A stretch of DNA of 64,000 bases from Pseudorasbora parva (lineage: Eukaryota; Chordata; Actinopteri; Cypriniformes; Gobionidae), in the NCBI RefSeq assembly GCF_024679245.1, contig NC_090177.1, forward strand, positions 47,899,353-47,963,352, given 5' to 3'. This document shows, in pieces, positions 1 to 9,200 of this stretch; the stretch's first letter is position 1; every line of letters starts with the position of its first letter. Under the pieces are notes generated by a model, which saw only the letters and a list, made by a program, of their open reading frames with translations, was not told the DNA's origin and did no database searches. The translations under genes and the position numbers were made by a program.

Positions 1-2891
1 GATATTTTAACCTTTTAAATAGTGGAATGGATTTTACAGAAGAAATAAAAGAAATAAAAAAAGAAATGTCAGTTTTGTCTGAAGCTCGAGGCAAAGGTGT
101 CATTTTAAGATGTAAGGAGAAAGAGATAGAAGAAGGGGAGAAGTGTACTAGATATTTTTTTAAAAAGACTATTGCACGGGGAGGGTCAATGACCACTTTA
201 AAAACTTTTAGCGGGAGGGAGGTAAATACCATTGAAGAGATTTTGGGGGAAATTGAACATTTTTATGGTAATTTATATAGTCAAAAAGAGGTACACAGTG
301 ACATCCTAGAGGAAGTTTTAAGTTTTTTAGACAAAAAGGTTAAGAGTCCAGATGTGCTTTTATCCCAGGATTTTACTATTTTAGAAATGCAAAAATCTTT
401 AAAAGGTTTTAAAAAGGGGAAGTCCCCAGGCATGGATGGACTTCCCTTTGAGTTTTATTTGACTTTCTGGGACATTTTAGTACATGATTTACTGACTGTT
501 TTTAAGGAATTTGAGACTCTAGACAGACTTCCAGACAGCTTTAGAATAGGGATAGTTTCTTTACTACAAAAAAAAGGAGACAAGACTGACTTACGGAATT
601 GGCGACCAATCACACTTTTAAATTTTGATTGTAAGATTTTTAGCAAAATTTTATCCATGCGCATGTCGACTGTTTTAGAGGACGTAATCCACCTGGATCA
701 AGCATGCGCTGTGCCCGGAAGGAAGATCACGGACAGCCTGGTACTGATTAGAGACGCCATCTGTTATGCGAGAGACAGAAACATTCGGCTAGTAGTCCTA
801 AATTTAGATTTTGAAAAAGCTTTTGACCGCATCTCGCACCAGTTCCTTTTTAAGGTACTGGAGAAAATGGGGTTTCCAGGGAGGTTTATAGCCTGGGTGG
901 GACTGCTTTACAATGGTCTGGTCAGCAGGATATTGGTTAACGGGCATTTGTCCAAAGCTGTAAATATCCACAGCGGTGTTCGTCAGGGGTGTCCTTTATC
1001 TCCCCTTCTGTATGTGGCATGCATTGAGCCACTGGCACAAATCTTGAGAAGGGATAAATGGATTAAAGGACTTGACGTCCCAGGGACTGGTGGACTGACG
1101 GCGACCTGTGTTTTATATATGGACGATGTAACACTTTTAGCGACTGACCTTTTATCGGTACGAAGAGCAATGGACTTGACTGACTGGTACGGTCGGGCCT
1201 CGGGCGCCAAGCTCAACAGGAACAAGTCCGAGGCCCAGCTCTTCGGGCCGTGGGGGGACGTCGACACAGGTGAACTGGATCTGGATTTTAAAGACAATGA
1301 TTTGAAAGTTTTAGGTGTAAAATTTGACAGAGAGGGTGGAGGACGGGGAAACTGGACTGACATCTTAGGGAAAGTTAGGCAAAGACTGGGGTTTTGGGGA
1401 CTCAGACAGATGACAATGGAAGGGAAGGTTTTAGTTTTTAAAGCTGTAATTTTACCACTAATTTTACTTGTCTGTTCTGTTTTTAGTCCCCCAAGAAGAT
1501 TCCTGGCAAACGTGGAGAGGGCGGTATTTTATTTCCTGTGGGGGTCCAAGTGGGAACGATTAAAAAGGGAGGTCGTTAAAAAAAGAAAAGAAAATGGCGG
1601 GAAAGGCCTCCCAGACCCCCACTTGTTTTTAGGCAGCCGCTTTACCGCCCTCCACATCGGATACGCACTGACCCCATCCAGAGAGAATAAAACAGCGGCC
1701 ATGGCTCGTTTCTGGATGGGGTCCTACCTAAGAAGCCTAAAGATTTTACCAATTGATTTGAAAACTCCTGTGTCTTTTAATTTACCAAAAGAGTATATTT
1801 TTATCAAGAAATTTTTAAAGAAATACCTTTTAGAAATAAGTGACGTCACCATTTTAACCAACCACAAATCTCTCATCTCTCTTGTGCAGGACCGGGAAAT
1901 GGTGAGTCCAGTCCCAGGCCTCACATTAAGTGAGGCCAAAGATGTTTGGAGGAACGCAGCCCACCCAGCTCTCCAGAACAGGCACAAGGACTTATCGTGG
2001 ATGGTGGCTCATGAGATCCTCCCGGTCAGGGCGGTTATGCACTCCAGAGGCATGGCCAAAAACTCCATCTGCCCACGGTCCGGGTGCAACCACCCGGAGA
2101 CCGTCCACCACCTGCTCTGGGAGTGCGGTGCTGCGCGGGACCTGTGGGCCAGGGCCGGCCCCCTGTTTTTCCCGTGCCTGCCAGCGGGTGGGGCCCAGGT
2201 GGACTACAAGCTCGCCATCCTGGGGGTGGGTCAGGGCATAAAAGCCCAAACATCGCAAAAATTTGCCTCGCTCTGGCTCGCCCTCAACGTTATAAAGGAT
2301 GCCATCTGGGTCACCAGAAACCTGCTGGTGGGGAAACGCATGACGGTCCCCCTCCACGTGAGCGAGCAAAACATAAGATCAACACTGCAGGGAGGGCCGC
2401 ATGTCGTCATTCGGATGGGGGGGCCGAGGCTGCACGAGAAGGTCCCGGCCACCACCGACCTTGGCCGCCCGTAGATGCACCCTCACCACTCTGGCTACGG
2501 GAACAGCGGGCCAGCGGGCCGGAGGAGAGGGGCTTTCCGCTGGGCCCTTGAAGCGGGGAGTCCTGAGCCTGTTCTGGAGATCTGGAGTGAATGGACTTTC
2601 TTGATAGGGACTCACCCCCGATCCTGCACAACAGAAGATTTTTAACAGAAGGATATTGTGTTTTAACTAGCTTGTATTTATTTGCTATTTATACTTTTAT
2701 CCTTTTTTCTAACACCACACTGACTTGCATACATGGACTTTACACAACACACTACACTGACTGATTTTAACTAAGAATGCAAAACTGTTGGTTTTAATCT
2801 GTGTAAACATGTATGTTTAAAATGAAAGGAACTGTGAGGTTTGAATGGAAAAAAGAAATGTGTGACAATAAAACTTTTTTCGAAAGAAAAA
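1..2891 (+). mobile_element. Keno-like non-LTR retrotransposon, copy A (3' part)
   Basis: The window opens inside an element whose remaining part matches copies B and C almost exactly (offset 7271 to B). It holds the end of ORF2, a 3' UTR of about 417 bp, an AATAAA at 2867-2872 and a short A tail. The next base continues U2 snRNA at nt 38. Insertion in U2 together with APE-RT coding is the hallmark of the fish Keno family (Tx1 group, L1 clade). The family assignment is from knowledge; the junction is seen directly. The 5' half lies outside the window. Confidence 0.9.
3..2474 (+). CDS. Keno ORF2 polyprotein, copy A (N-terminus outside window)
   Basis: The frame is open from base 3 and corresponds to residues about 329-1151 of the full ORF2 in copies B and C, with no amino-acid difference seen in the shared part. 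It carries the reverse transcriptase: an AFD-type catalytic Asp in LDFEKAFD, the template-binding block GVRQGCPLSP, and the YMDD active site near 1116-1127. Near the C-terminus is a CCHC knuckle (C-x4-C-x7-H-x4-C), followed by a TAG stop. The endonuclease half is outside the window, so completeness cannot be judged. No frameshift or stop interrupts what is visible. Confidence 0.9.
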   Translation, partial: YFNLLNSGMDFTEEIKEIKKEMSVLSEARGKGVILRCKEKEIEEGEKCTRYFFKKTIARGGSMTTLKTFSGREVNTIEEILGEIEHFYGNLYSQKEVHSDILEEVLSFLDKKVKSPDVLLSQDFTILEMQKSLKGFKKGKSPGMDGLPFEFYLTFWDILVHDLLTVFKEFETLDRLPDSFRIGIVSLLQKKGDKTDLRNWRPITLLNFDCKIFSKILSMRMSTVLEDVIHLDQACAVPGRKITDSLVLIRDAICYARDRNIRLVVLNLDFEKAFDRISHQFLFKVLEKMGFPGRFIAWVGLLYNGLVSRILVNGHLSKAVNIHSGVRQGCPLSPLLYVACIEPLAQILRRDKWIKGLDVPGTGGLTATCVLYMDDVTLLATDLLSVRRAMDLTDWYGRASGAKLNRNKSEAQLFGPWGDVDTGELDLDFKDNDLKVLGVKFDREGGGRGNWTDILGKVRQRLGFWGLRQMTMEGKVLVFKAVILPLILLVCSVFSPPRRFLANVERAVFYFLWGSKWERLKREVVKKRKENGGKGLPDPHLFLGSRFTALHIGYALTPSRENKTAAMARFWMGSYLRSLKILPIDLKTPVSFNLPKEYIFIKKFLKKYLLEISDVTILTNHKSLISLVQDREMVSPVPGLTLSEAKDVWRNAAHPALQNRHKDLSWMVAHEILPVRAVMHSRGMAKNSICPRSGCNHPETVHHLLWECGAARDLWARAGPLFFPCLPAGGAQVDYKLAILGVGQGIKAQTSQKFASLWLALNVIKDAIWVTRNLLVGKRMTVPLHVSEQNIRSTLQGGPHVVIRMGGPRLHEKVPATTDLGRP

Positions 2892-3042
2892 ATCTGTTCT
2901 TATCAGTTTAATATCTGATACGTCCCCTATCCGGGGACTGCATATTAAATTGATTTTTGGCACATGGAGCCGGAACCGGGGCTTGCTCCGTCCACTCCAC
3001 GCATCGACCTGGTATTGCAGTGCCTCCAGGAACGGTGTGCTT
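2892..3042 (+). pseudogene. U2 snRNA 3' remnant (nt 38-188) after Keno A
   Basis: The sequence follows vertebrate U2 from nt 38 onward. It has the stem IIb block GTCCCC..GGGGAC, an Sm site GATTTTTGG, and the stem III/IV region ending in CCTCCAGGAACGG. The first 37 nt are separated from it by the retrotransposon and about 3 nt are lost. With the branch-site-pairing segment split, no functional U2 can be made. Confidence 0.93.
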
Positions 3043-3065
3043 CCCCTTTTTGGGGACTGCGAATT

Positions 3066-3080
3066 GTTGTGACTAATAGA
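3066..3080 (+). terminator. Candidate U2 3' box
   Basis: The stretch GTTGTGACTAATAGA lies 24 bp after the U2 3' end, where vertebrate U2 genes have a 3' box (GTTTN0-3AAARNNAGA) that directs Integrator-dependent end formation. The match is only partial, but the position fits. The same stretch recurs in every unit. Confidence 0.35.
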
Positions 3081-3449
3081 AGAACCAACAACACCACTGG
3101 AATTTTGTCAGAGAATACAGAAATACGCAGGAAGCGCATACAGAATGACGATGAGGTGACGCAACGATGACCGTGCCACAGAGAAAGCAGCAAGCTGCGG
3201 TCATATGAGCATAGGGAAAAAAGAAGAACAAAAGCGTCGGTTGCCGGCCGGCTGACTCATCACCGTCACAGCACGTTTTTTGATGTCCCTCTTATTTGAG
3301 AGTCTTTACCAACGAGCTGATGAGTCGAATCAGGGGTTTGTGTTGGATGGATTAGGGACACCTGATTCAAATCAAGGTCACGCACGCACGCACGCAGCAG
3401 TCAAGCAATGGAAGGTGCCCCGTCCTTCCTTTTCTTGGGGGAGGGGAAG

Positions 3450-3471
3450 GTCACCGTGTTTGAGGATGGCG
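3450..3471 (+). promoter_or_regulatory. U1 proximal sequence element (PSE)
   Basis: GTCACCGTGTTTGAGGATGG lies about 61 bp upstream of U1 nt 1, the position where SNAPc binds vertebrate snRNA genes. The U2 promoter has a clearly related block at the same distance. The equivalent sites begin near 10721 and 17998 on +. On - their TCACC cores lie near 33009-33013 and at the same offset in the other right-array units. No TATA box follows, as expected for Pol II snRNA genes. Confidence 0.6.
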
Positions 3472-3511
3472 AAGGGGGATAGGGGGCCTCTGCCTGGAGG
3501 CCAGGCAACTC

Positions 3512-3675
3512 ATACTTACCTGGCAGGGGAGACACCATGATCAGGAAGGTGGTTCACCCAGGGCGAGGCTCGGCCATTGCACTCCGGTTGTGCTGACCCC
3601 TGCGAATTCCCCAAATGTGGGAATCTCGACTGCATAATTTATGGTAGTGGGGGACTGCGTTCGCGCTCTCCCCTG
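3512..3675 (+). ncRNA. U1 snRNA gene
   Basis: This is a 164-nt match to vertebrate U1. It starts ATACTTACCTG (the 5' splice-site-pairing end), carries the U1A loop ATTGCACTCC in stem-loop 2, an Sm site AATTTATGG, and the 3' stem ending CTCTCCCCTG. Stem-loop 3 differs from the human gene by paired changes that keep the helix. The U1-70K loop reads ATCAGGAAG where the human gene has ATCACGAAG, one change. A PSE and a 3' box flank the gene, so it looks functional. Confidence 0.95.
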
Positions 3676-3683
3676 TACACACT

Positions 3684-3696
3684 GGTTAAAAGCAGA
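3684..3696 (+). terminator. U1 3' box
   Basis: GGTTAAAAGCAGA starts 9 bp after the U1 3' end and fits the snRNA 3'-box consensus GTTTN0-3AAARNNAGA closely. It recurs after each complete U1, except the outermost right-array gene (32789-32952), where array sequence ends before it. Confidence 0.65.
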
Positions 3697-4079
3697 TAGC
3701 GTGGAGGGAAAAAGCGTGCGGTTCTTGACGCTTGTGGCGCCGCCCACTGCCCCAAAGGGTGAAGTTGCACCAGTTTTGTTATGTTTCTGTCTCTTTCTGC
3801 TGTGTCAGCCAGTGACCCGGAGAGTTCAGAGAACTGAACTGCGTTTGTTTTCATCGAGGTTGTCGAAACCTGCGACCGGTTTGCCGAATGTGGTTTTTCC
3901 CACAAACTTTGATATTCAACGGACGAGTTGATTGACAGCAGTGGTCCCAAAGGCAAAGTTGTTCGGATGGAGGTTTTCTGTCGTATGGTACGACTGTCTC
4001 GTGCGCGTGCTGTGAAAAAGCACGCGACATACGTTCGCCTATAGCCGCTCTCATGTTGTTGCTTTTTCATTTTAAAGCG

Positions 4080-4092
4080 CCACTAGGTGGCC
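4080..4092 (+). promoter_or_regulatory. CTCF-like motif in U1-to-U2 spacer
   Basis: CCACTAGGTGGCC matches the vertebrate CTCF core (CCASYAGRKGGC) and occurs once per unit, about 600 bp upstream of U2. In the unit near 61530-61545 the core is altered by one base (GGTGACC). Binding is inferred only from the motif. A short fish repeat containing the same string is an alternative. Confidence 0.4.
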
Positions 4093-4616
4093 ATTCACCG
4101 CGTCCTTTCTCGCCTGACCCCAGACTGAGCCCGTGCACGGGTGTACCAGCTTGGGTGAAATTGTCTCGTTCCGTCCAAGAGCTATAGCCGTTCTAGCAGA
4201 CCCCGCCTCGCCCAGCCCGTAGGTTTCGGCCTGCCAAGCTGAATCGAAATTCCCACTTTTTTTCCGATCTGGACGGACAGTCAGACTCCAGAGAATCTTT
4301 CTGCACTGGTTTGGGCCAGATCGGGCAAAAGACCTAGGACTAGTGTGCAAAAGTAGGTTTTTCACAAAATCCCAAATACCCGAAAATTTCGCCAGCGCAA
4401 CCTTCGAATCCGAGGCATGCGTCTCGCTCGGCTCGAGCCAAGGATTCCGATGATATAAGACACTTGGTTCTGCGGCGTGCGGTTTGGGAGCTACGAGCCA
4501 TTTCGTGCCGGGCCCATCGGGGGGCCAGCCTTGGTGATGTTGTAGAGCGAGTGGCTAGTACCATCCCTCAAAGTTTCAGGTCTCTACGACGTAAGGCCTT
4601 TGCCAACCCTCCCCCC

Positions 4617-4638
4617 CTCACCGCTTCCCAGATGGGCG
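4617..4638 (+). promoter_or_regulatory. U2 proximal sequence element (PSE)
   Basis: CTCACCGCTTCCCAGATGGG begins 61 bp upstream of U2 nt 1 and shares the TCACCG core and the GATGG end with the U1 PSE at the same spacing. It is intact upstream of both interrupted and uninterrupted U2 genes. On - the TCACC core of the first right-array U2 is at 33665-33669. Confidence 0.6.
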
Positions 4639-4677
4639 TCGCCTTTGCCGGCTCCCCTGCCGCTGCGTCATTGTGTC

Positions 4678-4711
4678 ATCGCTTCTCGGCCTTTTGGCTA
4701 AGATCAAGTGT
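4678..4711 (+). pseudogene. U2 snRNA 5' remnant (nt 1-34) before Keno B
   Basis: ATCGCTTCTCGGCCTTTTGG and the following bases match U2 nt 1-34 exactly. The sequence then switches to Keno at 4712, just before the AGTA of the branch-site-pairing GUAGUA. The promoter upstream is intact, so a transcript would start with U2 and run into the element. Confidence 0.93.
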
Positions 4712-4938
4712 CTTGTCAGAAGGTTGAGACTGCGATCGCCTCTTGGAGGTTTCCCGGCTTGGGTTTTTTGATAACACAGGCCTCCAACTTCCAGGAGGTA
4801 CATTGGAAAACCCCTTTTAAGCAACGTCTTGCTGGTTCAAGAAATTTTAAGGTAAGATTTTAGTATTTTTTGTGTTTTAGTTATTTATTGTTAATTCTTT
4901 TAAGGTTTTTGCTTTTAGGAGCTGTTGGTGCCTCTACC
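4712..4938 (+). other. Keno B 5' UTR with conserved structured motif
   Basis: The segment at 4722-4744 is nearly identical in all three Keno lineages here. Its first 15 bases, GGTTGAGACTGCGAT, are almost the reverse complement of U2 nt 1-14. It is followed by CGCCTCTT and a hairpin whose arms differ by lineage but still pair (here TTGGAGG/CCTCCAA). AGGAGG after the hairpin can pair back to CCTCTT. Further on, GGTAAG at 4851-4856 and TTTTAG ending at 4918 look like splice sites around a 67-bp AT-rich stretch. Promoter activity within this UTR is unknown. Confidence 0.55.
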
Positions 4939-6252
4939 ATGTCGGCTGCTCGTGCCGGCATGCGGAGGCACCACAGCGTTCGCTTTTTATTCAAAGAGGC
5001 AAATGGTAAGCTCCTGGGGATGTCACGGCTGGACTTCTCCAGGAAGCTAATCCAGAAAGCTCTCAATTTTAAAGCAACTGAATTGAACTGTTTAATGAGT
5101 CTGCCACTGAACAAGGGTTTTGATGTAAGTTTTAGATCCGCTTCCCTGTTACAAGATTTCTGGCAACGATTTGCGGAATGTAAGACCCAGTTTTCCATGT
5201 TCAATGTTGAGAAGCTTTCTGACAATTCCCTTAAAACAGTTATTGTTAGAATGTTCAATGAAACAGTGAGTGGAGATGATATTGTTGTATGGCTGGGTAG
5301 ATTTTGCACGGTTCGAAGTCAGCCGGTCAGGGTGCTTGACGAGGACGGAATCTGGAATTGCGCTTGGAGAGTTCCCATTAAACAGTGGGAAGATCCAAGC
5401 GGATTCCAGGGTCTAAGTCATTTACCCTCAATGATTGTGTTGGGAGAGAACCGTGGCTACATTCACTACCAGGGAATGCCCAAATTGTGCAGGAAGTGTG
5501 GGAAAATGGGACACCTTGCTGAAGCATGCCAAGAAATTGTTTGTGGGAAATGTAGAGAAATTGGTCATATCTTTGAAGAATGTACCAATGGCAGACGGTG
5601 CAACCTCTGTGGGGAAACCAACCATTTCTACAGAGATTGCCCTAAAAGCTTTGCCAACAAACTGAAAAGTAACAAAATGGCCGCCCCACAACAAGAGCAA
5701 ATGGAAGAACAAAGGGAAGAGGTGGAGCCTGAGGATTTGGCGGGAATTTTAAATTCTCAGCCATCCTCAGGCATTGGACAAGAAAGAGGAAGTGGGGCGG
5801 CCACAGGGGCGGAGCCAAGTTTTAAACCAAGGGAGGAAGTTGTTACCCAACAAGATGAAATTGAAAAGGATATGGAGGAGGAAGAGGAAGAGGATGGAAC
5901 AACTTCCTCCTTATATACTGTTTCAGAGGTGGATAGTGAGAGCGAAACGGATTGTTCACTCCCCAATGCTCAAGTGCAAAAAAGGACTGCGAGATCTCCT
6001 CTGTCACAAACAGAGGAGAAAAGGCTGCGGGCAGCGCATCGGCTAGATAGTTCCACTTCGGAAGATCTAGACCGTATGTGGCCCGCAGGCTCTCCCAATG
6101 AAGTTTCTTTTCTGCATATCAAGCTGAGATCATCGTCACCTAAAGAGCCACAAGAGATTTTCTCTGTGGATTCTGAAGTGGCGAGCATTTGCCCTCCTGA
6201 TCCCAGTCCTTCTGGGGAAAAGGAGATGCAAATGCCACAGGAAATAACATGA
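4939..6252 (+). CDS. Keno ORF1, CCHC nucleic-acid-binding protein, copy B
   Basis: A 437-residue ORF1 protein, expected to coat element RNA. The start at 4939 (ACCATGTC context) is used because the same MSAARAG start opens ORF1 in the divergent D, E and F copies; a longer frame upstream has no ATG. Three CCHC zinc knuckles (C-x2-C-x4-H-x4-C) lie at about residues 184-197, 202-215 and 221-234. Before them is a conserved globular region of about 180 residues. After them is a low-complexity acidic, Ser- and Gln-rich tail. ORF2 follows after 37 bp, with no overlap. Knuckle-bearing ORF1 is typical of Tx1/L1-type elements. Confidence 0.9.
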   Translation: MSAARAGMRRHHSVRFLFKEANGKLLGMSRLDFSRKLIQKALNFKATELNCLMSLPLNKGFDVSFRSASLLQDFWQRFAECKTQFSMFNVEKLSDNSLKTVIVRMFNETVSGDDIVVWLGRFCTVRSQPVRVLDEDGIWNCAWRVPIKQWEDPSGFQGLSHLPSMIVLGENRGYIHYQGMPKLCRKCGKMGHLAEACQEIVCGKCREIGHIFEECTNGRRCNLCGETNHFYRDCPKSFANKLKSNKMAAPQQEQMEEQREEVEPEDLAGILNSQPSSGIGQERGSGAATGAEPSFKPREEVVTQQDEIEKDMEEEEEEDGTTSSLYTVSEVDSESETDCSLPNAQVQKRTARSPLSQTEEKRLRAAHRLDSSTSEDLDRMWPAGSPNEVSFLHIKLRSSSPKEPQEIFSVDSEVASICPPDPSPSGEKEMQMPQEIT

Positions 6253-6289
6253 TTTTAATGTAACTTTCTGTAGTCTTTTTTTCTTTTAA

Positions 6290-9200
6290 ATGCTTGTATT
6301 TTTAACCATACTGCTCATGGCCCTCACTATCTCTACTATCAATGTGAGAAGTGTGAGGTCTCCTCTTCGAGCACAGAATATTTTATCAAATTTAACTAAT
6401 TTTAAGTCAGACATTTATTTATTGCAAGAGTGTGCTCTGCCTTTTTTAACAAACTACAGGAGATGGCAGGAGCTTTGGACCCCAGGACCTTCCATTTGGA
6501 GTGGATCCAATTTTAACAAAAACGACGGTGTTGCTATTTTAATAAAAAATCCCAACATCTTGGTGAAGGGCAGCACTGTGGTGAGGGATGGGCGGGCAAT
6601 TTTAGTTAATCTGACGTTTTTAGGTAAGGATTTTAATGTTTTAAATGTGTATGGTTTTACAGAAAAAAATGAGAGATACAAGCTTTTAGAAGATTTGCAG
6701 CCCCACATGTTAGGTAGGGCTCCCCTAGTGGTAGCAGGTGATTTTAATTGTGTTTTAACAAAAAAAGATAGGAAAAGGGTAGGAGAGGATTTTAAGGTCG
6801 ACAAGACATCGGTTTTATTAAATAAATTGGTCAAAGATTTTAAGTTAGTCGACTGTTTTAAAATAATGCATCAGAGAGAGGAGGGCTTCACCTGGTTCAG
6901 TGGTGATGGTGCCAGAGCCTCTCGTATCGACTATATTTTTACAAGGGACTGCCCGCCAACCGATGCAACATTGACCCCCCTTTTCTTCACTGACCACATG
7001 ATGGTCACCTGCACCCTTTCACTACCCACGGGTGTGACAGTAGGGGGAGGGCTGTGGAAGCTGAACTGCTCCCTATTAGAAGATGAGGAAGTGGTTCGAG
7101 AGTATAGGGAGCAGTTCAGTGAATGGCAGACCCTCCAAGACTTTTTCGACTCACGAGCACAGTGGTGGGAGATGGTGAAACAAAGGACAGGACATTTTTT
7201 TAGAAAAATAGGAAAGAAAAAAAAGAATAAAGAAAAAAGACGCATGATGGGGCTGCAAAAAAGACTGCAGAGATATTTTAACCTTTTAAATAGTGGAATG
7301 GATTTTACAGAAGAAATAAAAGAAATAAAAAAAGAAATGTCAGTTTTGTCTGAAGCTCGAGGCAAAGGTGTCATTTTAAGATGTAAGGAGAAAGAGATAG
7401 AAGAAGGGGAGAAGTGTACTAGATATTTTTTTAAAAAGACTATTGCACGGGGAGGGTCAATGACCACTTTAAAAACTTTTAGCGGGAGGGAGGTAAATAC
7501 CATTGAAGAGATTTTGGGGGAAATTGAACATTTTTATGGTAATTTATATAGTCAAAAAGAGGTACACAGTGACATCCTAGAGGAAGTTTTAAGTTTTTTA
7601 GACAAAAAGGTTAAGAGTCCAGATGTGCTTTTATCCCAGGATTTTACTATTTTAGAAATGCAAAAATCTTTAAAAGGTTTTAAAAAGGGGAAGTCCCCAG
7701 GCATGGATGGACTTCCCTTTGAGTTTTATTTGACTTTCTGGGACATTTTAGTACATGATTTACTGACTGTTTTTAAGGAATTTGAGACTCTAGACAGACT
7801 TCCAGACAGCTTTAGAATAGGGATAGTTTCTTTACTACAAAAAAAAGGAGACAAGACTGACTTACGGAATTGGCGACCAATCACACTTTTAAATTTTGAT
7901 TGTAAGATTTTTAGCAAAATTTTATCCATGCGCATGTCGACTGTTTTAGAGGACGTAATCCACCTGGATCAAGCATGCGCTGTGCCCGGAAGGAAGATCA
8001 CGGACAGCCTGGTACTGATTAGAGACGCCATCTGTTATGCGAGAGACAGAAACATTCGGCTAGTAGTCCTAAATTTAGATTTTGAAAAAGCTTTTGACCG
8101 CATCTCGCACCAGTTCCTTTTTAAGGTACTGGAGAAAATGGGGTTTCCAGGGAGGTTTATAGCCTGGGTGGGACTGCTTTACAATGGTCTGGTCAGCAGG
8201 ATATTGGTTAACGGGCATTTGTCCAAAGCTGTAAATATCCACAGCGGTGTTCGTCAGGGGTGTCCTTTATCTCCCCTTCTGTATGTGGCATGCATTGAGC
8301 CACTGGCACAAATCTTGAGAAGGGATAAATGGATTAAAGGACTTGACGTCCCAGGGACTGGTGGACTGACGGCGACCTGTGTTTTATATATGGACGATGT
8401 AACACTTTTAGCGACTGACCTTTTATCGGTACGAAGAGCAATGGACTTGACTGACTGGTACGGTCGGGCCTCGGGCGCCAAGCTCAACAGGAACAAGTCC
8501 GAGGCCCAGCTCTTCGGGCCGTGGGGGGACGTCGACACAGGTGAACTGGATCTGGATTTTAAAGACAATGATTTGAAAGTTTTAGGTGTAAAATTTGACA
8601 GAGAGGGTGGAGGACGGGGAAACTGGACTGACATCTTAGGGAAAGTTAGGCAAAGACTGGGGTTTTGGGGACTCAGACAGATGACAATGGAAGGGAAGGT
8701 TTTAGTTTTTAAAGCTGTAATTTTACCACTAATTTTACTTGTCTGTTCTGTTTTTAGTCCCCCAAGAAGATTCCTGGCAAACGTGGAGAGGGCGGTATTT
8801 TATTTCCTGTGGGGGTCCAAGTGGGAACGATTAAAAAGGGAGGTCGTTAAAAAAAGAAAAGAAAATGGCGGGAAAGGCCTCCCAGACCCCCACTTGTTTT
8901 TAGGCAGCCGCTTTACCGCCCTCCACATCGGATACGCACTGACCCCATCCAGAGAGAATAAAACAGCGGCCATGGCTCGTTTCTGGATGGGGTCCTACCT
9001 AAGAAGCCTAAAGATTTTACCAATTGATTTGAAAACTCCTGTGTCTTTTAATTTACCAAAAGAGTATATTTTTATCAAGAAATTTTTAAAGAAATACCTT
9101 TTAGAAATAAGTGACGTCACCATTTTAACCAACCACAAATCTCTCATCTCTCTTGTGCAGGACCGGGAAATGGTGAGTCCAGTCCCAGGCCTCACATTAA

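Noticed and set aside
2084..2551. Overlapping 155-residue Pro/Gly/Arg-rich frame at the ORF2 3' end, repeated in all copies
   Set aside because: Its conservation follows the GC-rich nucleotide conservation of this region; no separate coding evidence.
3639..4070. 143-residue frame on the - strand in the U1-to-U2 spacer, recurring in every unit (also 34223, 36050, 37879, 45170 and others)
   Set aside because: It runs antisense into U1 and is kept only because the units are near-identical; one unit has it frameshifted (near 34441) and no domain or start context supports it.
3043..4677. Search for further snRNA or tRNA genes (U4, U5, U6, 5S) in the spacers
   Set aside because: No characteristic 5' ends, boxes or Sm-site contexts of these RNAs were seen; only short hairpins such as GTCGTATGGTACGAC at 3980-3994.
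4870..4938. N-terminal hydrophobic extension of ORF1 in copies B and C, resembling a signal peptide
   Set aside because: The extension has no ATG (TTG at 4870), lies in the AT-rich splice-like stretch, and is absent from D, E and F, which start at MSAARAG.
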